Part shown: in pieces, positions 37,260 through 44,205 of the stretch
Position numbering within the stretch: position 1 is the stretch's first letter
Layout: the number at the start of each line of letters is the position of its first letter
Assembly (NCBI RefSeq): GCF_000934465.1
Contig: NZ_JXWY01000014.1
Coordinates: 1-44,205 of the forward strand
Origin: Staphylococcus microti
GTDB lineage: Bacteria; Bacillota; Bacilli; Staphylococcales; Staphylococcaceae
Length of the DNA: 44,205 nucleotides
Direction of reading: 5' to 3'
The notes under the pieces: generated by a model
The model's database searches: none
Seen by the model: only the letters and a program-made list of their open reading frames with translations
What the model was told of the DNA's origin: nothing
Position numbers and translations under genes: made by a program

Positions 37260-38387
37260 TTATGGTCTCCTCGTTTCTAATCCCTTTTTCATTTCAACTT
37301 GTACTTCTTCTATTTCTGAGTCATAGCGTGACATAATATAAGATTCTGCATCATCTTCCAAAATTTGTCCGATTGCCCAATAAGCCGTCGCACGAATCAT
37401 AGGTCTTGGATCATTTTCAGCCACATCTTTTAATTCAGGAATGGCTTCTTTTTCTTTAAAATGTGCAAGTGCTAAAATTGCATTCCGTTGAATTGGCTTT
37501 TTCCCACGCCAAGCCCCTGCCAAATGACCGTATGTTTCCTTGAATTCTTTGTTACTCATTTTAAGTAATGGCACTAAACGTGGCTTCAAAATTTCAGGTT
37601 CTAACACAATATCGTCATGTTGCGTATTAATCCCACGATTTCTTGGACAAACCTGCTGACACGTATCACAGCCGTACAGTCGATTCCCAATTTTATAACG
37701 ATATTGATCCGGCATATAGCCTTTCGTTTGCGTTAAGAAACTCACACATTTTTGACTATTCAATTGGCCATTACCAACTAACGCACCTGTTGGGCAACGG
37801 TCTACACATATAGTACACGACCCACAACTGTCTATAATTGGATCATCTGGTGGAAACGGAATACTAACTAGCATTTCCCCCAAATACGTCCATGTTCCAA
37901 GTTCTGGATTGATAACAAAACCATTGCGTCCTGTATAGCCTAGTCCAGCACGTTCAGCAACTGCACGATCCGAAAGCACACCTGTATCGACCATCGACAT
38001 CATCTCAACATCTGGCACGCGTGACTGAATATAGTCACCAAGTGCATCGAGACGTTTACGCATAATACTATGATAGTCTTGCCCCCATGATGCACGCGCA
38101 AAAATACCTCTACGCTCGCCACGCTTACTTTTCGGAGCATCCGGCAAACGGTTCGGATAACCGACTGCAATCGCGATAATCGACCGTGCTGACGACATCG
38201 ACAACTTCGGTTCCGTTCGCATCGCAATATCCGTTGGCTCAAAACCAGATGCGTAGCCCTTGGCATGATAATCCATTAGTTTTTGCTTCAGCTCATCAAA
38301 CGGATCAGCCGTCGTAAAGCCAATACTATCAATACCAATTGTATGGGCATAGGCAATGATGTCAGCTTTCAACTGTGCAACATCCAT
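37260..38387 (-). CDS. queG: Epoxyqueuosine reductase
   Basis: 375 residues. A cobalamin-binding N-terminal part has the catalytic-type Asp134 (MVDTGVLSDR). Two [4Fe-4S] clusters follow: C188-x2-C191-x2-C194-x3-C198 and C240-x2-C243-x3-C247, with C214 between. The C-terminal part has HEAT-like repeats (about 305-365) that hold tRNA. It performs the last step of queuosine synthesis on tRNA. I chose ATG at 38387 with AGAGGT upstream; a GTG three codons earlier is open. First gene of queG-trmL-nagA-nagB-like-small protein. Confidence 0.93.
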   Translation of the reverse strand: MDVAQLKADIIAYAHTIGIDSIGFTTADPFDELKQKLMDYHAKGYASGFEPTDIAMRTEPKLSMSSARSIIAIAVGYPNRLPDAPKSKRGERRGIFARASWGQDYHSIMRKRLDALGDYIQSRVPDVEMMSMVDTGVLSDRAVAERAGLGYTGRNGFVINPELGTWTYLGEMLVSIPFPPDDPIIDSCGSCTICVDRCPTGALVGNGQLNSQKCVSFLTQTKGYMPDQYRYKIGNRLYGCDTCQQVCPRNRGINTQHDDIVLEPEILKPRLVPLLKMSNKEFKETYGHLAGAWRGKKPIQRNAILALAHFKEKEAIPELKDVAENDPRPMIRATAYWAIGQILEDDAESYIMSRYDSEIEEVQVEMKKGLETRRP

Positions 38388-38474
38388 ATTTGTCACCTCT
38401 CAAAAGTTACCTTCCTATTTTAACATATTTTAAGGTATCAACACCTAACAACTTATACTGCATTGCATGAAATC

Positions 38475-38523
38475 AAAAAATCTCAAGCTGACTCAACCTA
38501 ATGAAGTCACACTTGAGATTTTT
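38475..38523 (-). terminator. Terminator of glnPQ
   Basis: On the minus strand ATCTCAAG-TG-TGACT pairs with AGTCA-G-CTTGAGAT, followed by six T. It starts 10 bp past the glnQ stop. Confidence 0.85.
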
Positions 38524-38532
38524 AATTAAAGA

Positions 38533-39255
38533 TTATAACACACGACTTAAGAAGTTTTGCGTACGTTGATGCTGTGGATTTTCAAAAATATTTTGTGGGG
38601 TATCATCTTCTACAACGACACCATCTGCCATAAATACAACACGATCACTGACATTTTTAGCAAAGCCCATTTCGTGCGTCACAACAATCATCGTCATACC
38701 TTCTTTTGCTAAATCACTCATTACATTCAACACTTCTCCTACCACTTCCGGGTCTAGCGCTGAAGTAGGTTCATCGAATAATAGCACACTCGGATTCATC
38801 GCAAGCGCACGTGCAATGGCTACCCTTTGTTTTTGTCCACCCGACAACTGACTTGGATACGCATCAGCACGATCTTTCAATCCAACCTTGTCTAGCAATT
38901 CAAGTGCTTTCTGCTTAAGTGCAGCTTGATCCCCTTTTTTCAACAATGAAGGTGCAAGAATAATGTTATCAATCACTTTTTTATGCGGGAATAAATTGAA
39001 ATTTTGAAATACCATTCCCATATTTTGTCTTAACTGATCCACATTCGTTTCTTTCGCCGTTAAGTCTTTGCCCTCAAATATTACATGCCCTTTCGTCGGT
39101 GTTTCTAAAAGGTTCATACATCTTAACAATGTACTTTTCCCACTTCCTGAAGGACCGATGATTGCGACAACCTCACCTTTTGCTACTTCTAAATTAATAC
39201 CCGTCAATACTTCATTTTTGCCAAAAGTTTTGTGTAAATTATCAATTTTAATCAC
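38533..39255 (-). CDS. glnQ: Amino acid ABC transporter ATP-binding protein GlnQ
   Basis: 240 residues with Walker [10 protein letters not shown] (33-41), signature LSGGQKQR (about 137), Walker [15 protein letters not shown] (about 157) and the VTHEMGFA switch. It belongs to the polar amino acid uptake type and energises the fused GlnP subunit, with which it overlaps by 8 bp. Substrate likely glutamine. Confidence 0.93.
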   Translation of the reverse strand: MIKIDNLHKTFGKNEVLTGINLEVAKGEVVAIIGPSGSGKSTLLRCMNLLETPTKGHVIFEGKDLTAKETNVDQLRQNMGMVFQNFNLFPHKKVIDNIILAPSLLKKGDQAALKQKALELLDKVGLKDRADAYPSQLSGGQKQRVAIARALAMNPSVLLFDEPTSALDPEVVGEVLNVMSDLAKEGMTMIVVTHEMGFAKNVSDRVVFMADGVVVEDDTPQNIFENPQHQRTQNFLSRVL

Positions 39256-40705
39256 TGACGCTCAATCTCCCTTCAAAGAAATTCATCAAACGTGAAAGCA
39301 TGAATGTTAAGATGAAATACAATACAGCTGCGATTAATAAAGGTGTGAACGGGTCAAATGACGCACCTTGTACAACTTGTGAATTAAACATAATTTCACT
39401 CACACCAATTACCGAAACGATAGACGATTCTTTAATAACTGTAACGAATTCATTTCCTAACGCTGGTAAAATATTTTTAATCGCTTGTGGCATAATAACT
39501 GTTTTCATCGTTTGCCCATAACTTAAACCTAAGCTTCTCGCTGCTTCCATTTGACCTTTATCCACCGCATTGATACCTGCACGGATAATCTCCGCAATAT
39601 ACGCTGAACAGTTAATAACAAGCGCAATCGTACCACATATAAACGCTGAAATATCCAGTCCTAATACAGCCGTCGTTCCGAAGTACACTAAAAATACTTG
39701 AACGAGTAACGGTGTCCCTCTTAGAAACTCAATATAAATGGATGCGAGCCATTTCAATGGTTTAATACTGCTAATTTTCATCAATGCAAACAGTGCACCA
39801 AATACCGCACCTAATAATACACCGATGATAGAGATTAAAATGGTATTTTTTAACCCTGTAATAAAGAATGTCCCGTATTTGCTGAAAAAGCTACCATCAT
39901 CTTTCATCGCTTGTGCCGCTTTATCAGCATACTGATCAATTAATTTTTTATCTTTCACTTCAGCAATCGTATCATTGACCTTTGCTAAAAGTTCAGGTGA
40001 TTCTTTCGGTACAGCCACTGCTGTTTGTTTTTCAGAATTTGCAAAAGTAACTTTTGATAATGCAAGGTCACTGTTCTGTTTTAAATATGCATCAGCAACC
40101 GCACTGTCCATAACAACACCATCAATTTTATTACTCTTCAGCGATAAAATTACTTCAGGCAGACGTGTTAATGATTGCACATCTGCATCTTTAATTTCTG
40201 TTTGAGCTAACTCTTCTTGTGTCGTTTGTTTTTGCGCACCAATTCGTTTACCTGTTAAGTCATCCAATTTTTGATATTTATCTTTGTCTTGTTTTCTAAC
40301 TACGACAGTCTGTTGCACAGTCATATATGAATCTGAAAAATCCACTTCTTTTGCACGTTCAGCTGTCGGTGTCATACCAGAAATAATCATATCAATTTTT
40401 CCAGTTTTTAAAGCACCTAACAAACTGTCAAACTGCATATTTACAATCGTCAATTTAACGCCGTTATCTTTTGCGATTTTCTTAGCTAACTCTATATCAA
40501 TCCCTGCATAATCTCGCTTACCATTTATTGTACGCTCAAACTCCATCGGTGCATAGTCAGCAGATAGCCCGACACGCAACTCACCACGCTTTTTAATCTC
40601 TGCCCACTTATCATCCGCAGCATGCGCCTCATAACCATGTGGCAAAGCAGACAGTAAAATGGCTAACACGAAAATGATGCAACTTAATTTTTGTATATAC
40701 TTCAT
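39248..40705 (-). CDS. glnP: Fused substrate-binding and permease protein GlnP
   Basis: 485 residues. A signal peptide (1-29, cleavage near AHA-A) leads to a family 3 binding domain (about 38-260; [38 protein letters not shown]), then a permease domain with about five membrane segments (from 275) and the EAA loop [22 protein letters not shown]. This fusion is typical of lactic acid bacteria and staphylococci. ATG at 40705 has GGGGG upstream; the longer frame to 40834 covers the promoter. Confidence 0.93.
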   Translation of the reverse strand: MKYIQKLSCIIFVLAILLSALPHGYEAHAADDKWAEIKKRGELRVGLSADYAPMEFERTINGKRDYAGIDIELAKKIAKDNGVKLTIVNMQFDSLLGALKTGKIDMIISGMTPTAERAKEVDFSDSYMTVQQTVVVRKQDKDKYQKLDDLTGKRIGAQKQTTQEELAQTEIKDADVQSLTRLPEVILSLKSNKIDGVVMDSAVADAYLKQNSDLALSKVTFANSEKQTAVAVPKESPELLAKVNDTIAEVKDKKLIDQYADKAAQAMKDDGSFFSKYGTFFITGLKNTILISIIGVLLGAVFGALFALMKISSIKPLKWLASIYIEFLRGTPLLVQVFLVYFGTTAVLGLDISAFICGTIALVINCSAYIAEIIRAGINAVDKGQMEAARSLGLSYGQTMKTVIMPQAIKNILPALGNEFVTVIKESSIVSVIGVSEIMFNSQVVQGASFDPFTPLLIAAVLYFILTFMLSRLMNFFEGRLSVSD

Positions 40706-40733
40706 TGGATAACCCCCTCTTACGATATTCATC

Positions 40734-40762
40734 ATTATACATATATATGCAACTTTATGCAA
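40734..40762 (-). promoter_or_regulatory. Promoter of glnPQ
   Basis: On the minus strand TTGCAT (40757-40762), 17 nt, perfect TATAAT (40734-40739). A second TTGCAT 11 bases further downstream gives a direct repeat in the spacer, which could bind a regulator. Confidence 0.7.
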
Positions 40763-40772
40763 CGTTATTTTC

Positions 40773-40816
40773 AAAAAAATCACTATTGTCTTGAAAATTC
40801 GAAAACAATAGTGATT
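40773..40816 (-). terminator. Terminator of the PTS IIC-like gene
   Basis: Perfect 12-bp arms AATCACTATTGT and ACAATAGTGATT, with seven T following on the minus strand. It lies between the IIC-like gene and the glnP promoter. Confidence 0.85.
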
Positions 40817-40836
40817 CTTTGTACTGTCATTCAATT

Positions 40837-41898
40837 TTATTGTTTTGGTAATTCAAAGCGATAAATATCATCTGAATAACCAGGTAAAAGTCGTTTACAA
40901 ATTTGATGGACGAAAAATGCCATCGTAAATGGAATGATAAAATATGCAAATAACAATAATAATGCATTCATCATCGGATCACCATCCATGCGGTTAAACG
41001 CATTAATCGGTCCGACTAATCCTGTATATCCAAAGCCTGCTGACATCGGCGTTCCTTTAATACCAACAAAGTATGCCAATAATCCGCCAATCGTGCCATT
41101 AATAATAAGCGGTACCATAATGATTGGATGTTTTAAATATACAGGGATCATCATTTTAGCAGCACCGATGAGTAACACGATATTGACACCTGCTTTGTTC
41201 ACAGTTAATGAGCCAAATAAAAACGTTACACATGCTGCAACAATTCCCATATTTCCAGCACCACTGCCTAAACCAGTTAATGAAATAGCTGTGGCGATTG
41301 CTACAACTGAAATCGGCGTCACCATCAATAAGGCAAAAGTAATCGTAATTAACACACTCATCAACATTGGGTTTAGCTCAGTAAATGAATGAACCATCGC
41401 ACCTAACGTACTCGTTACTTTGCGGACGTACGGTAAGATGAGTAACCCAAGGTAACCTGAAGTGACAGGTATAACAACTGGTAAAATAATTAATTCTAAA
41501 GAACCAAACTTGCCACGTAACAACATGAATAATGCACATGCAAATGTAACAATAATCATGACGTTAATAATGTCCCCAATACCTTGTAACATAATCACAC
41601 CATTTTCAAAAACAACTGCTCCGGAACCTAACATTGCAGAAGTCCCTACAAAAACAGATCCTGGACCAGAGAATTTAAACATATGTGCAGCTACAACACC
41701 AATGATAAAAGCCATAAACGATTGAATAACAATCACTAATTGATAAATTAACGTCAATGCTTCATTACCATCTTTAAAAAACTTTAAAAGTTCTCCCAAT
41801 AATGCATTCGGTAGCAAAGCAATCACGACACCCGCCCCGACAGCATTGAGTATATTATTGAAAAACTGCTTCCCACTACTACTTTCTGCCTTTCCCAC
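40837..41898 (-). CDS. PTS IIC-like integral membrane protein
   Basis: 353 residues with about ten hydrophobic segments and little soluble sequence. The repeated Gly-rich loops (GPGSVFVGTSAMLGSGAVVFENG, GFGYTGLVGPINAFNRM) fit the second family of PTS sugar IIC domains that lack IIA and IIB. No phosphorylatable Cys or His module is present and no IIA or IIB gene is nearby, so it may use partners in trans or be a PTS-independent transporter. The start is GTG at 41898 with AAGGAGG seven bases upstream. Substrate unknown. Confidence 0.75.
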   Translation of the reverse strand: MGKAESSSGKQFFNNILNAVGAGVVIALLPNALLGELLKFFKDGNEALTLIYQLVIVIQSFMAFIIGVVAAHMFKFSGPGSVFVGTSAMLGSGAVVFENGVIMLQGIGDIINVMIIVTFACALFMLLRGKFGSLELIILPVVIPVTSGYLGLLILPYVRKVTSTLGAMVHSFTELNPMLMSVLITITFALLMVTPISVVAIATAISLTGLGSGAGNMGIVAACVTFLFGSLTVNKAGVNIVLLIGAAKMMIPVYLKHPIIMVPLIINGTIGGLLAYFVGIKGTPMSAGFGYTGLVGPINAFNRMDGDPMMNALLLLFAYFIIPFTMAFFVHQICKRLLPGYSDDIYRFELPKQ

Positions 41899-42036
41899 TT
41901 GTCATCCTCCTTAATAAATAATACGTTTATCATAATACAAAACAACGTGTGCCACAATAAACAATGTATCAATTTCTATGACATTTAGGCTATAAAAAGT
42001 TACTAAAACAGCGGATATCATTTATTTAAAAAATTG

Positions 42037-42065
42037 TTGACGAAATCTTATCATCGTAATATAAT
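42037..42065 (+). promoter_or_regulatory. Promoter of tRNA-Leu
   Basis: TTGACG (42037-42042), 17 nt, perfect TATAAT (42060-42065), 45 bp before the tRNA. Near-consensus. Confidence 0.85.
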
Positions 42066-42110
42066 ACATATATGTGATTTTGAAAGAGATAATCACAATT
42101 TGATAATTAT

Positions 42111-42194
42111 GCCGATGTGGCGGAATTGGCAGACGCGCGGGACTCAAAATCCCGTGTCCATTAGGACGTGTCGGTTCGACCCCGACCATCGGTA
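42111..42194 (+). tRNA. tRNA-Leu (anticodon CAA)
   Basis: 84 nt with a long variable arm. The anticodon loop CTCAAAA sits on stem CGGGA/TCCCG and reads codon UUG. T arm GTCGGTTCGACCCCGAC. CCA is not encoded. It is a single-gene unit on the plus strand, with its own promoter and terminator. Confidence 0.95.
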
Positions 42195-42204
42195 CTACAT
42201 AAGA

Positions 42205-42241
42205 CTGTACATTTCATATTGTTGAAGTGTACAGTTTTTTT
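42205..42241 (+). terminator. Terminator of tRNA-Leu
   Basis: CTGTACATTTC pairs with GAAGTGTACAG (one G-T pair) over an 8-nt loop, then seven T. Confidence 0.9.
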
Positions 42242-42278
42242 ATTGTGGAGATAGTATATGCTGAAAAAACGTAGGCCT

Positions 42279-42617
42279 AGAGCGTGGAACAGAAAGTGCA
42301 TTTTCGTAAAAGGTTTGAGCTGTCCCCACGTATCGAGTTTGTGAATGAGGCGTTTAGGATTTGAGCAGAATTGCTTCCAAAAGTTGATAGAGATGTAAAA
42401 ATTCTAGCAACAATAGAAATTTCACAGTAACTGATTGATATGTTCGCCACTTTTCAAGTGAGTCATGTATCTCATCCGCATTGCAGAGATACTACGGCAA
42501 AGGTAATATCTAAAATTTTGATAGTACTTTCAAAGTTTGTTAAATCGCATTTTCACTTCAAATGCCTACTGCCGTTTATGATTTTTACTCACTGATTTAT
42601 GAAGATTTTTCCTGTAT
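42279..42617. repeat. Degenerate intergenic repeat, copy C, split by about 210 bp
   Basis: The left part (42279-42330) resembles the hairpin half of copy B (GAGCGGGACAGAAAG region) and the right part (about 42549-42617) resembles its other half (ATTTTCACTTC, CCTACTGCC, TTTCCTGTAT). About 210 bp of other sequence lies between them. Orientation is as copy B. Confidence 0.5.
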
Positions 42618-42699
42618 TACAGTATTCCTATTACATTACTTCGACATTTTGAAATTGTGTATGGGCGCTACATAATATGGCAAATGTGTTTATCATTCT

Positions 42700-42940
42700 G
42701 TCATTGTCGTTGGTACAGAAATCAATAATATAATTGATTTCTGTACCACAGCGAGGTTGTGAGAGAAGCGTTTAGGGTTTGAGCAGAACAATAACGATGA
42801 GCAAAATCGCTTTTCAGATTTTGTCGAATCGTGACGTTCTGTCGAAAACGCTGCTTCTCGAACACTGACAATGCCATTATAGATTAGGAAAACACATTTT
42901 CACTTTTCCACTTCAGACACCTACTACGTCCATTTATAAG
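42700..42940. repeat. Degenerate intergenic repeat, copy D
   Basis: It shares with copy C the segment around GCGTTTAGGGTTTGAGCAG (42768-42788, one change from 42350-42370), and its right end carries the CACTTCAGACACCTACT piece of copies A and B (about 42910-42926). It looks like a second, decayed copy of the C-type element. Confidence 0.45.
42712..42747. repeat. Perfect 15-bp hairpin
   Basis: GGTACAGAAATCAAT (42712-42726) and ATTGATTTCTGTACC (42733-42747) with a 6-nt loop. No T run follows on either strand, so a plain terminator is unlikely. Confidence 0.7.
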
Positions 42941-43422
42941 ATCACACCATTATTAAAACACGCTTCAACTCTCATTCCCTAAAAAGCACTCATTAAGTAT
43001 TCCGAGTGTCAACACCTCTTCTCTCCTTACAAACACAGTTAAGTAAAAGGATTCATTTAAATAGGTACTTTTAAGATAACCATAACTAGCTACTATGTCG
43101 TGGCATCGACTCATTAAATACGAGGTACCTCTTTATTAACTTAACTGTCCTAACTCGACATATACCATAGCACTTTGCCCAATAAAGATACGATAATATA
43201 CAAAAACGTACAACCCATCAAGATTGTACGCTTCGACATGCCTAGCTATTTCTACACATATGAAATTATAATAAAAATAAAACTAGGTACTTTAAATTAT
43301 CTATCCACCACAGAAGATGGACAGCCGAAATTAAGCAGCCTAAAAAGACAACAAAAAAACCGTCCTGCAACATCAGAATAACAATCCTCTGTATCGGTTC
43401 GGCAAACATTTAAAATAAATAA

Positions 43423-43496
43423 TGGAGCGGAAGATAGGACTTACACCTATACCTCTTTCCGGGAAGGAAAGTATTCTGAAATTGAAATACTCCCGC
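43423..43496 (-). tRNA. tRNA-Gly (TCC), non-protein-synthesis type, copy 1
   Basis: 74 nt with encoded CCA. Stem CTTTC/GAAAG holds loop CTTCCCG, anticodon TCC. The D loop lacks the usual GG pair (TCAATTTCAG), and the T loop is TGTAAGT instead of TTCRANT, so normal elbow contacts and EF-Tu use should be weak. These are the marks of staphylococcal tRNA-Gly that serves FemXAB in pentaglycine bridge synthesis. Last gene of the array. No clear terminator follows. Confidence 0.88.
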
Positions 43497-43508
43497 ATAT
43501 TTAAAATA

Positions 43509-43582
43509 TGGAGCGGAAAACAGGACTTACACCTGTACCTCTTTCCGGGAAGGAAAGTGTTCTAAAATTAAACTATTCCCGC
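43509..43582 (-). tRNA. tRNA-Gly (TCC), non-protein-synthesis type, copy 2
   Basis: Same anticodon arm and T loop (TGTAAGT) as copy 1, with a D arm differing at several bases (TTTAATTTTAG, no GG), and an acceptor GCGGGAA/TTTCCGC with one G-T pair. CCA is encoded. It sits 12 nt from copy 1. The two copies have diverged but keep the unusual features, which suggests selection. Confidence 0.87.
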
Positions 43583-43594
43583 ATGTATAATTGA

Positions 43595-43669
43595 TGGAGG
43601 CGGCAACCGGATTTGAACCGGTGAATAGGGGTTTTGCAGACCCCGGCCTTACCACTTGGCTATGCCGCC
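43595..43669 (-). tRNA. tRNA-Cys (anticodon GCA)
   Basis: 75 nt with acceptor GGCGGCA, anticodon loop with GCA, T arm ACCGGTTCAAATCCGGT, discriminator T and encoded CCA. Confidence 0.95.
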
Positions 43670-43677
43670 AAAAGGAA

Positions 43678-43749
43678 CTGGGCTAGCTGGATTCGAACCA
43701 GCGAGTGACGGAGTCAAAGTCCGTTGCCTTACCGCTTGGCTATAGCCCA
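43678..43749 (-). tRNA. tRNA-Gln (anticodon TTG)
   Basis: 72 nt with acceptor TGGGCTA/TAGCCCA, anticodon loop TTTGA containing TTG, and a T arm GCTGGTTCGAATCCAGC. CCA is not encoded. Confidence 0.95.
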
Positions 43750-43766
43750 TTAATAATAACTTTAAG

Positions 43767-43840
43767 GGCGGCTGATGGGAATCGAACCCACGAGTGTCGG
43801 AACCACAATCCGATGCGTTAACCACTTCGCCACAGCCGCC
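43767..43840 (-). tRNA. tRNA-His (anticodon GTG)
   Basis: Anticodon GTG, with the extra 5' G(-1) facing C73 that marks tRNA-His. T arm GTGGGTTCGATTCCCAT. CCA is not encoded. Confidence 0.95.
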
Positions 43841-43841
43841 A

Positions 43842-43915
43842 TGGCAGGGGCAGTAGGAATCGAACCCACATCAAAGGTTTTGGAGACCTCTATTCTACCG
43901 TTGAACTATGCCCCT
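43842..43915 (-). tRNA. tRNA-Trp (anticodon CCA)
   Basis: 74 nt with acceptor AGGGGCA, anticodon CCA in loop CTCCAAA, discriminator G, and encoded 3' CCA. It is one base from tRNA-His. Confidence 0.95.
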
Positions 43916-43923
43916 ATTAAGGA

Positions 43924-44007
43924 TGGTGGAGGGGGGCAGATTCGAACTGCCGAACCCGAAGGAGCGGATTTACAGTCCGCCGCGTTTAGCCACTTCGCTA
44001 CCCCTCC
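43924..44007 (-). tRNA. tRNA-Tyr (anticodon GTA)
   Basis: 84 nt with a long variable arm, anticodon GTA, acceptor GGAGGGG, and encoded CCA. Confidence 0.95.
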
Positions 44008-44029
44008 ACGTATGTAATTAAAAAAGAAA

Positions 44030-44105
<76 letters not shown>

Positions 44106-44116
44106 ACAAATAAAAA

Positions 44117-44192
44117 TGGTGGTTCAGGACGGAATCGAACCGCCGACACAAGGATTTTCAGTCCTTTGCTCTACCGACTGAGCTACTGAACC
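44117..44192 (-). tRNA. tRNA-Phe (anticodon GAA)
   Basis: 76 nt with acceptor GGTTCAG/CTGAACC, anticodon GAA in loop CTGAAAA and encoded CCA. Its first 20 nt are within the terminal repeat, shared with the fragment at 1-20. Confidence 0.95.
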
Positions 44193-44205
44193 ATAATAAT
44201 GGCGG
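44173..44205. repeat. Right copy of 33-bp exact terminal direct repeat
   Basis: Identical to bases 1-33. It covers the first 20 nt of tRNA-Phe and 13 nt of spacer, ending flush at the window end. Joining it to 1-33 rebuilds fMet-Asp-Phe-Thr-Tyr-Trp-His-Gln-Cys-Gly-Gly on the minus strand. Confidence 0.95.

Larger units (their letters stand above)
42242..43422. other. 1.18-kb region without a convincing gene
   Basis: No reading frame combines length, ribosome site and sense. The stretch carries degenerate pieces of the intergenic repeat (42279-42617 and 42700-42940), a perfect 15-bp hairpin (42712-42747), a 21-bp segment repeated with one change (42350-42370 and 42768-42788), and the arms ACAGTTAAGT/ACTTAACTGT about 95 bp apart near 43036-43148. 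It lies between tRNA-Leu and the tRNA-Gly pair and may hold small RNAs. Confidence 0.55.

Noticed and set aside
40837-42000. CRISPR or other regular repeat array anywhere in the window
   Set aside because: No series of equal direct repeats with regular spacers was found. The repeats seen are hairpins and dispersed intergenic copies.
42258-42344. 28-codon frame (MLKKRRPRAW...) with a GGAG-like site after the tRNA-Leu terminator
   Set aside because: It overlaps the degenerate repeat C, and peptides read from such repeats are usually spurious. No conservation can be checked here.
43175-43381. 68-codon reading frame in the gene-free kilobase
   Set aside because: It starts with TTG, has no ribosome site and no recognisable composition. 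Treated as chance.
43775-44017. 80-codon frame across tRNA-His, Trp and Tyr
   Set aside because: It is read through tRNA genes on the opposite strand. The MGIEPTSVGTT-type peptide is a known annotation artefact of tRNA sequences.

Overview
The window looks like core chromosome of a Staphylococcus. The evidence is a hemE-hemH-hemY operon next to a TRAP-type gene, ecsAB, hit, an Hpr/ScoC-type regulator, prsA, yhaM-yhaN-yhaO, an SA1665-type regulator, the airSR two-component pair, the glnPQ fusion transporter, and two tRNA-Gly copies with the odd D and T loops of the staphylococcal tRNAs that feed cell-wall pentaglycine bridges. Low GC and strong AGGAGG ribosome sites agree. Gene order and protein sequence resemble but do not equal what I recall of S. 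aureus, so another species is likely. I cannot name it.

Layout. 1-247: start of a minus-strand tRNA operon (promoter, initiator tRNA-Met, tRNA-Asp, 5' end of tRNA-Phe). 615-4800: small hydrolase and the heme operon. 5183-11072: traP, ecsBA, hit, a YtxH-like protein, hpr, a DUF3267-like membrane protein and the foldase prsA. 11343-18812: the nuclease/ATPase group yhaM-yhaN-yhaO, yheA, yheB and the SA1665-like regulator. 19287-22811: AT-rich block with two family 2 glycosyltransferases and a CDP-glycerol glycerophosphotransferase; one reading frame is broken at a T6 tract. 23246-25681: cation exporter and glutamate symporter. 25739-28443: airR-airS and a pseudouridine synthase. 28727-34008: fumC-ppx-ppk. 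34207-38387: small membrane gene and the operon queG-trmL-nagA-nagB-like-small acidic protein. 38533-41898: glnPQ and an orphan PTS IIC-like membrane protein. 42111-44192: tRNA-Leu, about 1.2 kb of degenerate repeat DNA, and a minus-strand tRNA array (Phe, Thr, Tyr, Trp, His, Gln, Cys, Gly, Gly).

The first 33 bases recur exactly as the last 33, inside tRNA-Phe. Joining the ends rebuilds one tRNA operon (fMet-Asp-Phe-Thr-Tyr-Trp-His-Gln-Cys-Gly-Gly). Because the contents are housekeeping genes, I read this as a segment lying between two like-oriented copies of a tRNA array, or an assembly product of such repeats, and not as a plasmid or phage.

Most genes are ordinary metabolism, envelope and regulation. 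I see no transposase, integrase, phage gene, CRISPR array or clear defence island. The points most worth a second look are the terminal tRNA repeat, the frameshifted glycosyltransferase/glycerophosphotransferase, the NagB-fold protein without NagB catalytic motifs, the two cell-wall-type tRNA-Gly genes, and a family of intergenic double-hairpin repeats.
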